Translations under genes and position numbers: made by a program
Notes under the pieces: generated by a model
Told to the model about the DNA's origin: nothing
The model's input: the letters and a program-made list of their open reading frames with translations, nothing else
Databases searched by the model: none
Shown here: positions 1 through 10,780 of the stretch, piece by piece
Layout: the number at the start of each line of letters is the position of its first letter
Numbering within the stretch: position 1 is the stretch's first letter
DNA from: Prinia subflava
Lineage: Eukaryota; Chordata; Aves; Passeriformes; Cisticolidae
Assembly: GCF_021018805.1 (NCBI RefSeq)
Contig: NC_086254.1
Span: 186,001 to 250,000, forward strand
Reading direction: 5' to 3'
DNA: 64,000 bases

Positions 1-529
1 TTCATGGCAGTCCCAGCTTTGCCCCCTTTGTGACACCACAGAGCTTGCAGCCCCAATATTCCCTTCCACGGAGATGCCCCAAGGGAAGCGTCCAGACCTC
101 TGCAAAGTCAACACAACTGAGCCTTACCTGACTGGCTTCAGCCTGGGCTCATGTGGATTCCTCTGCACTCCGCTCCAACAAGGTTCCCTTGGCCAGCTCC
201 ACTCTTCGCCTCTCAAATGTCACATCCAGTAACAGAGCTCTTCCCAGAGCTGATGGGGAAAAGTCAGGAAATGAAACACCAAAGCCCACCAAGAAACAAA
301 CTACTTTTCCCCACTCAGACCTGCTTCCTCCCTCAGTACTTTCACCTGCACACACACAGCACCTGAGAATGCAAGCAATCAGCGCTCCTGAGGCACATGT
401 GCAGCTAAAAGAGCTTGAAGACAGCCTTTTCTCAGAGAGAAAAGACCACTTTTCTCAGCTCAGTGAACAAGGCCTGTTGGTAGGCAGAGGGAGGGCCCTT
501 GCAAAGGGCTAGGCCCTGTGACACAATAG

Positions 530-2127
530 CTATGGAATCCCCAGCATTGCTCCCTTTGTGACACCACAGAGGTGGAAGTTGCAGATTTGCTCCCTTTGTC
601 ACACCACAGAAGTGGTAGCCCCAGCATTGCTCCCTTTGTCACACCAGACAGGTGGAAATACATGCATTATTCCCTTTGAGACACCACATAGAGAGCTGCC
701 TCTGTTCTGTTCCCTTTGTGACACCACAGCGGTTGCAGTTGCAGGTTTGCACCCTTTGTGACACCACAGAGGTGGAAGCACCAGCATTGCTCCCTTTGTG
801 ACACCACAGAGGTGGAAGCCCCAGCATTGCTCCCTTTGTGACACCACAGATGTGGCAGCTCCAGCTTTGCTCTCTTTGTGACACCACAGAAGTGGCAGCT
901 ACAGGTTTGACCTCATTTTGAACTTGACAGAGGTGGCAACCCCAGAATTGCTCCCTTATTGACACCACAAAGGTGGCAGCTCCAGCATTGCTCCCTTTGT
1001 GACACCACAGATGTGGCCGACCCAGCTTTGCTCCAGTTTTGACCCCACAGAGGTTCCAGCCCCAGCGTTGCTACTTTTGTGACCCCAGAGATGGCAGTTG
1101 CAGATTTGCTCCCGTTGTCACACCACAGAGGTGATAGCCCCAGCATTGCTCCCTTTGTGACACCAGACAGGTGGAAATACATGCCTTGTTCCCTTTGTGA
1201 CACCACAGATTTGGCCTGCCCAGCATTGTTCCCTTTGTGACACCACAGAGGTGCCAGCCCCAGAGTTGCTCCTTATGTTACACCACAGAGGTGGAAGTTC
1301 CAGCTTTGTTCCCTTTGTGACTACACACATGTGGAAGCCCCAGCTTTGTTCCCTTTGTCACACCACAGAGGTGGTAGCCCCAGCATTGCTCCCTTTGTCA
1401 CACCAGACAGGTAGAAATACATGCATTATAGCCCTTGAGACACCACATTTATGGCTGCCTAAGTTTTTTTCCATTTGTGACATCACAGAGGTGGAAGCCC
1501 AGCATTGCTCCCTTTGTGACACCACTGAGGTGGCAGTTGCAGATTTGCTCCCGTTGTGGCACCACAGACGTGGTAGCCCCAGCATTGCTCCCTTTGTGAC
1601 ACCACAGATTTGGCCTGCCCAGCTTTCTTCCCTTTGTGACACCACAGAAGTGGCAGCTCCAGGTTTACCCCCATTTTGACACAACAGAGGTGGCAGCCCC
1701 AGAATTGGTCCCTTTGTGACACCAGACAGGTGGAAGGCCCAGCATTGCTCCCTTTGTGACACCACAGATGTAGCAGCCCCAGCATTGCTCCCTTTTTGAC
1801 ACCACAGATTTGGCCTGCCCAGCTTTCTTCCCTTTGTGACACCACAGAGGTGCCAGCCCCAGCGCTGCTCCTTATGTTACACCACAGAGGTGGAAGCCCC
1901 AGCTTTGCTCCCTTTTGCACAGCACAGAGGTGGAAGTTTCAAATTTGCTCTCTTTGTGACATCAGTGAGGTGCAGGCCACAGTAATCCTCTTTGTGACAC
2001 CATAGTGGTTGCAGCCCCGCTTTGCTCCCTTTGTGACACCAGAAGGGTGGAAGTTCCACCTTTTTTTCCTTTGGGACACCACATTCATGGCAGCCCCAGC
2101 TTTGCTCCCTTTGTGACACCACAGAGC
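530..2127. repeat. 40-bp minisatellite array, about 40 units
   Basis: The unit reads GCTCCCTTTGTGACACCACA followed by a variable half of the type GAGGTGGCAGCCCCAGCTTT, 40 bp in all. Copies differ by point changes and small indels. Because 40 is not a multiple of 3 and the unit is poor in stops, long open frames appear on both strands, with a 120-bp (40-residue) periodicity. They are a by-product of the repeat and are not called as genes. Confidence 0.92.
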
Positions 2128-2639
2128 TTGCAGCCCCAATATTCCCTTCCACGGAGATGCCCCAAGGGAAGCGTTCAGACCTCTGCAAAGTCAACACAAC
2201 TGAGCCATACCTGACTGGCTTCAGCCTGGGCTCATGTGGATTCCTCTGCACTCCACTCCAACACGGTTCCCCTGGCCAGCACCACTCTTCGCCTTTCAAA
2301 TGTCACATCCAGTAACACTCTTCCAAACCCAAGTGTCACATCCAGTAACAGAGCTCTACCCAGAGCTGACAGGCAAAAGTCAGGAAATGAAACACCAAAG
2401 CTCACCAAGAAACCAACCACTCTTTCACCCAGCAGAGCTGCACCCACCCTCAGTACTTTCACCTGCACACACACAGCACCTGAGAATGCAAGCAATCAGC
2501 ATTTCTAAGGAACATGTGCAGCTAAAAGAGCTTGAAGACAGCCTTTTCTCAGAGAGAAAAGACCACTTTTCTCAGCTCAGTGAACAAGGCCTGTTGGTAG
2601 GCAGAGGGAGGGCCCTTGCAAAGGGCTAGGCCCTGTGAC

Positions 2640-3926
2640 ACGATAGCACTGGAAGTCCCAACATTGCTCCCTTTGTGACACCACAGAGATGGCAGCCCCA
2701 GCTTTGTTCCCTTTGTTACTCCACAGACGTTGCAGCCTCAGCATTTCTCTGTTTTTGCCACCAAGGAGGTGGTGGACACCGCTTTGCTCCCTTTGTGACA
2801 CCACAGAGGTGCCAGCCCCAGCGTTGCTCCTTTTGTAACACCACAGAGGTGGAAGTTCCAAATTTGTTCACTTTGAGACACCACAGAGGTTGCAGCTCCA
2901 GGTTTGTTCCCTTTGTGACATACTTAGCTGGAAGCCCTAGCTTTGTTCCCTTTGTGACACCACAGAGGTGGCAGACCCTGCTTTGCCCGCATTGTGACAC
3001 CACAGAGGTGGCAGCTCCAGCTTTGCTCCATTTGTGACACTACAGAGTTGGAAACCTAAGGTTTCCCCCCACTGTGACACGACAAATGTGGAAACACCAG
3101 CTTTGCTCCCTTTGTGCCACCACAGAGGTGGCAGACCCAGCTTTGCATCCTTTGTGACAGCACAGAGGTGGAAGTTCCTAATTTGCTCTCTTTGTGATGT
3201 CAGAGAGGTGGAGGCCCCAGCAATCCTCCCTTTGTGACACCATAGTGGTGGAAGCCCTATCATTTCTCCCTTTGTGACACCACAGAGGCCGAAGGCACAG
3301 CTTTGCTACCTTTGTGACATCAGACAAGTGGAAGTTCATGCTGTGTTCCCTATGAGACACCACATTGATGGCAGTCTCAGCTTTGTTCCCTTTGTGACAC
3401 CACAGAGGTGTCAGTCGCAGATTTGCTCCCTTTGTGACACCACAGAGGTGGCAAACCCAGCTTTGCTCCCTTTGTGACACCAGACAGGTGGAAGCCCCAG
3501 CATTGCTCCCTTTGTGACACCACAGAGGCAGAAGGCACAGCTTTGCTCCCTTTGTGACAACAGACAAGTAGAAGTTCATGCTGTGTTCCCTATGAGACAC
3601 CACATTGATGGCAGTCTCAGCTTTGCTCCCTTTGTGACACCACAGAGGTGGAAGCCCCAGCTTTGCTCCCTTTGTGACACCACAGAAAGGGCAGAGCCAG
3701 TTTTGCTCCGTTTTGCACAGCACAGAGGTGGAAGTTCCAAATTTGCTCTCTTTGTGACATCTGTGAGGTGCAGGCCACAGTAATCCTCTCTTTGTGACAC
3801 CCCAGAGGTGGCAGCCCCACTTTGCTCCCTTTGTGACACCAGAAGGGTGGAAGTTCCACCTTTTTTCCCTTTGGGACACCACATTCATGGCAGCCCCAGC
3901 TTTGCCCCCTTTGTGACACCACAGAG
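2640..3926. repeat. 40-bp minisatellite array, about 32 units
   Basis: Second array of the same 40-bp unit, between the second and third spacers. The longest open frame of the satellite lies here (3178-3939, minus strand, about 253 codons). It is made only of the repeat translated through all three phases. Several multi-unit blocks recur, for example the block with GAGACACCACATTGATGGCA near 3353 and 3593, pointing to local block duplication. Confidence 0.92.
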
Positions 3927-4400
3927 CTTGCAGCCCCAATATTCCCTCCCACGGAGATGCCCCAAGGGAAGCGTCCAGACCTCTGCAAAGTCAACACAAC
4001 TGAGCCTTACCTGACTGGCTTCAGCCTGGGCTTATGTGGATTCCACTGCACTCTGCTCCAACAAGGTTCCTTTGGCCAGCTCCACTCTTCCACACCCAAG
4101 TGTCACATCCAGTAACAGAGCTCTAGCAAGAGCTGACAGGGAAAAATCAGGAAATGAAACATCAAACCCCACCAAGAAACAAACCACTCTTCCCCCAGCA
4201 GAGCTGCTCCCACCCTCAGTATTTTCACCTGCACACACACAGCACCTGAGAATGCAAGCAATCAGCGTTCCTGACGCACATGTGTAGCTAAAGGAGCTTG
4301 AGGCCAGTCTTTTCTCAGAGAGAAAAGACCACTTTTCTCAACCGAGTGAAAAAGGCCCCTTGGCAGGCATCTGGACGGCCTTTGCAAAGGGCTAGGCCCA

Positions 4401-7009
4401 AGGCCTCTGCCAACAGGGGAGAAAAGGATTCAGAATTGGCCAATCTTGGCACATAAATCCTGCTCTTTGTCTGCTTCACACACAGGTTTCTTGTAGAGAT
4501 GTGGCCAAACCTGAGACTCAGCTCTGCCTTTTCCATCTTCCTTTTCCTAAGGCTGCCTGGTAGAAAAAAGTTAGCCTTAGTTCCTGTGTCACAATCCCTC
4601 CACGCCCAGGCCACAGCGCTGGCAAGGTCTTTGCATGCCCACATTTCGCTGCAGCCACAAGGAAATCTCCTGCCTCACGGACACCTTTCCAGCTCAGCCA
4701 CACTCCCCAGTGCCCCAGCAGCAGCAAATTGTCAGATCTGGGTGGTACGAGTGGTGGCAAACAGTGCACCTGGGCACTGGGGGAACTGGCAATTTGCTGG
4801 ATTGTGACTGGCATTGGTGAATGACCAGATCTGGGCAGTGCTGGTGCCACTAAACACCACATTTCAGGCTGCAGGTGCTGCTCAGGAGGGCATATCAACA
4901 CCCTCCCTCCCTCCCTCCCTTCCTTCCTTCCTTCCTTCCTGGAATCACCTGCTCTCACTCTCACAACATTTCCAACACTTCTCCTCAGTCCTTCACACCT
5001 TCACCTCCGCCTTCCCAATTCAACTGCAACCACCATGAAGACACTTCAATGCCTCAAAACTACTAAAACCTCCAGCAGCATCCCCAAAAATTCCTCATGC
5101 TCTCCCTCGCTCTAGTGCCACACTTCAAAAGTACAAATCAACCCAGCCTCTGTCCTCTCCCTACACACCCTTCGTTCCTTTAAAACAGACAAAATTGGGG
5201 TAAAAATCAACAGATTCATCAAGCGCATGTATAGCCTCACTTTTTACTAGTATTTTGAGGGAATCTGGGATTCAGGGAGATCCATGGGAGGATTTGGGGG
5301 TTTTGGGGGTATTTGGTGTGGTTGTCTCTATTTCTTGGCACGCAAAGAAATGAGAGGGCTAGATCTGTCACCTCAAAACCACTAAATGCCACTGAAAACT
5401 ACTCAATCCCCCCCCAAAATTACTTGATTCCACAGCCCCTCAGGTGGAATGGGGTTGGAAGGGGATTTGGTGAAGTGAGATGCAAATCAGGAGGGGTGAG
5501 CTAGGCATTGCATGGGGCAGGGTGGGTGGGATGGGGTTTGGGAGGTGTGAAAAGTGGGAAATACGGCTTAGGAAGGCAGTCTTGATGTCCAGCAGGGGTG
5601 GGATGGGTTGGTGAGACTGGGTAGGTGAGCTGGAGTCTGGAATGAGGCAGCTGAAGTTTGGGGATGATGAAAGGAGGGGGAGCCCGTTACTGAGGCAGTT
5701 TTTAGATATTCCATGTTTCTGAATGGATTTTGGGGTATCCCACATTTCTGAGGCAGTTTTGGAGCACTCCTCAACTCTTGGGGGGCTCCTGAGAGCAGCT
5801 CCATGGAGCTTCATTGCCAGGGGTGGTTGCCTTGGGCATGAGCTCAGAGCTGCAGTCAGAGTCCGTTGCCTCAGTGATGGAGGGCAGAGAAATGATAAAT
5901 GGCCCCAGACATCTCCAGGGTGTGTTTGGGGGCCAGGGCAAGTTCTGCATAGGGTCACTGCCCCACCCCCAGTCACTGCAGCCTCTGGTACAGTCCCAAA
6001 GTGGCTGCCAAGCCCCCGGCAACCCAAAAACCCCACCTGTGAGAGGGACCAGAGCAGGTGAGGCTGTGACACAGCTCTGACACTGACACATCACACAGCC
6101 CCGAAGCTCACAGCAGCTGAGATGGCTCTGGATCCAAGGACAACTGCGGCTCTCTCTCTCCCCCTCTCTCTCTTCTCCTGACTTCTTCTTCCCAAAATAT
6201 GGAGAACTGGAAATTGGATGGGTTAGAGTTTTCTAAGTCAGTGCTTTGTAAAGTGATTTAGTGTAATTCCATGTTGCTTTCAGATTTCCCAAGTTCTCTA
6301 AAGTTTGCAACTAAAAGTTTGTTCTCCACCCGCCTGAGAAGTTTGTTGTTTTCTCCCATACGCTGCCCGAGGGGATCAAGGTACCTCAAGACCCTTTCCA
6401 ACACCGGCCGAGTGAGCCTGGGGCGCAGCAGCAGGAGCTGCAATGCTGAGCAAGGCCTGGGTTGGAAGGAAGGAAGGAGGAAGCAGAAAGGCCAAGCCCT
6501 GAGCCCACGCCTGGGACAGCAGGGCCTGTCGCTCATGAGTGGCTCAGGGCTGTTTGTGGGGCAGTGGGATGGCAGGGGCAGCAAGGACAAATGTCACAGA
6601 ATTGCAACTCCTGCCAGCCTCCTCAGGGAGGGGCCAGGGAGGACCAAAGTGCAGGCCCTGAAAGGAAAGTTCCTTCTGTGGGGCTGCAGAGGTGCTGCCA
6701 GAGCCCAGGGGACAAAGGCCTGGGTGCCTGTGGCCCTGCCAGCCCTGCCCAGCCCTGGGCCATCTCTCCTGCAGGCTGTGCCCCCTGTGTGTGCTGCTCC
6801 TGTGCCCTGGCTGGCTGCACTCACCCATCTCCCTGTGCCCCCAGCATTTCTCAGCCCAGCATTTCTGGGCCCTCCCTGGGCTCCCTGCACACAGCGCTGC
6901 CGGCTCCGCAGCACTCCTGGCACACAGAGCCAGGCCATGGCCCAGGCTCACACTGGAACACCTCCTGCACCAACATTCTACCCTTGGAGGGACTTTTCTT
7001 TCTCCTCAC
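4401..7009. other. No gene recognised; unannotated non-coding sequence
   Basis: After the third spacer the sequence is mostly unique-looking, with a G-rich stretch at 5500-5780 and weak internal repetition around GAGGCAGTTTT near 5691 and 5751. A plus-strand open frame at 6271-7053 has no recognisable domain and runs into the LTR at 7010. I see no gene, tRNA or clear mobile element here. Confidence 0.5.
4901..4940 (+). repeat. CCCT/CCTT microsatellite
   Basis: A pure pyrimidine run of about five CCCT units passes directly into about five CCTT units. Confidence 0.95.
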
Positions 7010-8952
7010 TGATAAATAAATCCTCCTTTAATTCCCTTAAGGGTCTAAGATAGCTCAGTCCTTCTCAGGCCTTGGAGGAATATATCAAAAGACAGGAAAA
7101 AGGATTCAAAAGAGACTCTCACCCTTAGCTGCAGTAAGATGTTTATTCCAGATGGTCTCCAGGGGTAAGAGGATGTGCCCAGGGGAACAGGGTCTTTTCT
7201 CAGGACTTCTGAGGGTGGGGCAAGCTGGCACACAGCCAATGGGGTCAGAAAGGGAAGGAAGGGTCAAACTACATGACACGAGCTCTAGGGGTCCCTGAGG
7301 GGGAGAAATCATTCCCACAGGGGAATGTAACATCTACTTTTTTGTTTAAAAGATACCAAGAAAAACTCTCATTTTGACACGGAGTGTGGGTAGGGAAATC
7401 AGATCGCTTTAGGTTTGCCAACTCTATGTGGTTGACTTCTGAGGTAGAAGGTATGAGGCTGTTAATAGCCTTGAAAATCAAACAGTGTAGGATCCCGAAT
7501 GCTGTGGTTACAAGGAAAAGGAGAACAAAAAGTAACAAAATTGTTTTAACTACAGAAGTCCATATGTACCCATTGGGGATTTTTTTCGTCTATACTTGCA
7601 CCAGAAGTGTCAGAGACCTAACAAAAGACTCCCAGTTTTAGGTCATCAAAAGAAAAATGAAAGAAAAAGCTACAAAAACCGTCAAATACTTTCTCAGACA
7701 CCATATCAGGTTATCAGTCACCCTCAGAACTAACTGAGGACAGCATAAACCCAAAAGCGTTACTGATTCAATAGTCTACCACTGAATCGTGCCTTACAAG
7801 AAGACAATTCAAAAACTGCTTCCCTTGGATCTACCCTTGTGACCTGAAAAAGCCTCTGCTTTCTAAAACAGAAAACAGGGGAATCTGCAATATGCACACA
7901 CACAAAAACTGGAAAGGCATAATTGTAAAAACTACCTCATGGGGATGGGAAGGAAATGGAGGGGTTTGGGAACAGGGAAAGGGCATCATAAAGTAGAATT
8001 ACAATTATAGAAGGCTGTAAAACTGGTATTACAAATTCACTTTAGCTTTGGGGTTTGGTTCTTTTCGCTGTTGTCCAGGGGCGTCGGCTGCTCGGGCTCG
8101 ATTGACGGTGTGCGGGCCTTTCTCGCCGCTGCTGCCTAGCGGGGGAAGGGGCGCCTGTTCTCTGCGCGGCTTCTCCAGGTGCTGGGGTGCATGTGCGCGC
8201 TGCGGCGGAGCCGGGGCCACGTGTCGGCTTGGGCCGGGACTGCCCCATGCTGCGGCGGGGTCCTGCTGGGCCAGGGCCACTCTGCCGCCGGGGCCACTCC
8301 ACCGCCGGGGCTGTGCCACCGCCGGGGCCGTGCCGCCACTTCGCCGTCCGCGCCGGGCCAGGGCCGCTCCGCGCCACCGCGCCACGCCACCGTGGGCCGG
8401 AGGGACCGCGCCGCTGCCGCGCAGCCCGTGCAGCGCCAAGGCGGGCCAGGGCCCCAAGGAGCTGGGACCCGGGCCCACGCAGGGCTGGTCAGCGGCGGTG
8501 GAATGGCGGCATGGTGGCTCACGAGGTCTCCACGAGGTGGGGGAGGGGCCGCCCCGGGCCACGGCGGCCCGGAAGGGCTGCTTCGCCAGAGATGGCACCA
8601 AAATGGTGTTACCATGGTCTATCCTTGTCTCAGGGTCGTTGGTGCTGTTGCCGCAAGTTGGGCACCAATTGATAAATAAATCCTCCTTTAATTCCCTTAA
8701 GGGTCTAAGATAGCTCAGTCCTTCTCAGGCCTTGGAGGAATATATCAAAAGACAGGAAAAAGGATTCAAAAGAGACTCTCACCCTTAGCTGCAGTAAGAT
8801 GTTTATTCCTGGTGGTCTCCAGGGGAAAGAGGACGTGCCCAGGGGAACAGGGTCTTTTCTCAGGACTTCTGAGGGTGGGGCAAGTTGGCACACAGCCAAT
8901 GGGGTCAGAAAGGGAAGGAAGGGTCAAACTACATGACACGAGCTCTAGGGGT
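7010..8952 (-). mobile_element. Short LTR retroelement (ERVK-like), gag and pol absent
   Basis: Two near-identical 283-bp direct repeats (7010-7292 and 8670-8952) flank about 1.4 kb. On the minus strand each repeat ends in TTATCA. Two bases after the right-hand copy comes TGGTGCCCAACTTGCGGC, which resembles the primer-binding site used with lysine tRNAs by betaretrovirus-like elements. This fixes the orientation as minus. The interior has a very GC-rich leader (about 8050-8620) and, next to the 3' LTR, an 89-codon minus-strand frame (7269-7538) that starts with a hydrophobic stretch and could be an envelope tail. No gag, protease or polymerase is seen. The repeats share an outer end (AGGGGT on the plus strand) that is not a canonical TG start, and no target duplication was found, so that end may be truncated. 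Confidence 0.7.
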
Positions 8953-10545
8953 ATCAACAAAACTGCTAGACAGGACTTCCAGAGGGCAGGCTTCAGCCTG
9001 TTCAGGATGTTGATTTTGAGACTACTGAATCAGGTATTGATTTTTTTAAGGGAAGGACCCCCTAAAACAAATGGGTCCAGGAAGGACCCATGTATTTCAA
9101 GAAAGAAATCTTGAAGACACAAGGCTGTGCCTATGTGCCAAAAGGTGAGATGGCAAGGAGAACAACTGGCCTGGGTGGGCAGGGAGCTTTTGCAGGAGCT
9201 CAGGGCAAAAAAGAGGGTGCATCATCTTTGGAAATAGGGGAAGGTTGCCCAGGAAATGTTTAAGGATGTTGTTAGGTCCTGAGAAAGAAAATTAGGGATG
9301 TGAAAGCCCAGTTAGATCCTAATCTACCCACTTCTGTGAAGGATAATAAAAGTGTTCTTATAAATATATTAATGATAAAAGGAGGGGCAAGGACAACCTC
9401 CACTCTACTGAATGCAGGGGGGAATACAGTAACTAAAGATGAGGAGAAGGCTGAGCTACTGAACAGCTTCTTTGCCTCAATTTCAATATTAAGACAGGTT
9501 GTCCCCAAGATAATTGTCCTTCTGGGCTGGTGGATGGGGACAGGGACCAGAACAGCCCCCTGTAATCCAGGAGGAAGCAGTTGGTGACCTGCTGAGACAC
9601 TCAGATACTCACAGTTGTATGGCATCAGATGAGATCCATCCTATGGGGGCAAGGGAGCTAGGAGATGAGCTCCCCCAGCTGCTGTCATTATTTCTCATCA
9701 GTCCTGGCTAACTGGAGAGCTCCCAGAAGACTGGAGGTGCCACTGTGACTCCATCCCCAAGCAGGGCTGGAAGGAGGATCTGGAGAACTCCAGGCCTGTC
9801 AGCCTGACCTTGGTGCCTGGCAAGGTAATGGAACAGATCCCCTTGAGTGCCATCACAGGGCACCCAAGGATGGCTGAGGGATCAGAGCCAGCCAGCGTGG
9901 GTTCAGGAGGGGCAGGTCCTGCCTGACAACCTGATCTCCTTTTATGATCAGGTGACCCACCTGGTGGATGCAGGAAAGGCTGTGGATGTGTCTAACTGGA
10001 TTTCAGCAAAGCCTTTGACACCGTGAGCCACAGCATTCCCTGGAAAAGCTGCAGCCCACGTCTTGGGCAGGTCCCCTCTTTGCTGGGAGTATGAAGAACT
10101 GGCTGGAGCCTGAGCCCAGAGAGGGATGGGGATGGTGCTGCATCTGGTTGGTGTCCAGTCACTGGTGCTGTGCCCCAGGGATGTGTGTTGGGCCCAGTCC
10201 TGTTTAATATCTTCCCTGATGATCTGGGTGAGGGGATCGAGTCCAGCAGTAACAAATTGCAGATGGCACCAAGCTGGGTGTGAGTGTGGATCTGCTGGAG
10301 GGCAAGACAAGAAGACACAGCCTTAGGCTGCACCGAGGGAGGTTTAGGCTGGAAAATAGGAAGAAGTTCTTCACTGAAAGGGTGATTGGGAATTGGAATG
10401 GACTAGCCAGGGGGGAAGTGGCAGAGTCGCTGTTCCTCTCCAGTGGCACTTAGTGGCATGGTCTGGGTGGTATTAGGGCATTGTTTGGACTTGATGATCT
10501 CAAAGGTCTTTTCCAACCTCACTGATTCTGCCATTCTGTGATGAT
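8953..10545 (+). mobile_element. CR1 LINE, 5'-truncated, ORF2 decayed
   Basis: The body carries broken pieces of a CR1 reverse-transcriptase frame. One is around 9660-9830, where the text corresponds to the family's W-x(n)-NYRPVSL-type block. Another is around 9995-10230. The 3' end has the usual CR1 tail with TTTTCCAACCTCACTGATTC and an ATTCTG-type terminal repeat near 10530. Frameshifts and stops break the frame throughout. It abuts the LTR element on its left. Confidence 0.88.
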
Positions 10546-10780
10546 TGGTTCACTCAGGGGAAGCAAGGGGCCATTGTGACACTGTGGAGCCTGATGGAAC
10601 TAAGAGGACCATGGTGACAATGTGCAGCCCCAAAAAACCAAGGGGGCACTGTGACACTACAGGGCTTCACGGAAGCAAAAGGCATGTTGACATTGCAGGG
10701 CCCCATGAAACCAAGGGAACACAGAACACATCTGGCTGGTTTGCCCTCCAGGGGCCTGCCTTACAGTTCCAGCTGATCTT
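10546..10780 (+). repeat. Degenerate repeat related to the 40-bp family
   Basis: Successive segments read like CCATTGTGACACTGTGGAGC plus a run such as GGAACTAAGAGGACC, about 40 bp apart. A second short block of the same kind lies at 11455-11600 and a third at about 32700-32905. The CACTGTGAC / GACACCACAG similarity to the 40-bp array is suggestive only. Confidence 0.55.

Larger units (their letters stand above)
1..4400. repeat. Higher-order tandem repeat of 40-bp arrays and a shared spacer
   Basis: Two arrays of a 40-bp unit alternate with a non-repetitive spacer of roughly 480-510 bp. The spacer begins after the shared GAGCTTGCAGCCCC motif, seen at about 41, 2123 and 3923, giving higher-order periods of about 2.08 kb and 1.80 kb. 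Spacer copies occupy about 46-530, 2128-2640 and 3928-4400. The middle copy carries a roughly 30-bp internal duplication around a TGTCACATCCAGTAAC motif. The array runs off the left edge of the window, so its full size is unknown. No transposon termini are visible. It is best described as a satellite or macrosatellite. Confidence 0.9.

Noticed and set aside
530..2127. Regular repeats that could suggest a CRISPR array
   Set aside because: The units are contiguous 40-bp copies with no unique spacers, and the window is a vertebrate chromosome.
3178..3939. A 253-codon minus-strand frame with repeated Cys and His, resembling a zinc-finger gene
   Set aside because: It is only the 40-bp repeat read through its phases. 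The Cys/His spacing is not that of C2H2 fingers, and similar frames exist on both strands.
6271..7053. 260-codon plus-strand frame
   Set aside because: No domain, proline- and serine-rich composition, and it runs into the LTR at 7010.
8029..8713. Long frames on both strands in the GC-rich stretch
   Set aside because: They come from the very high GC content of the leader of the LTR element and have no recognised motif.
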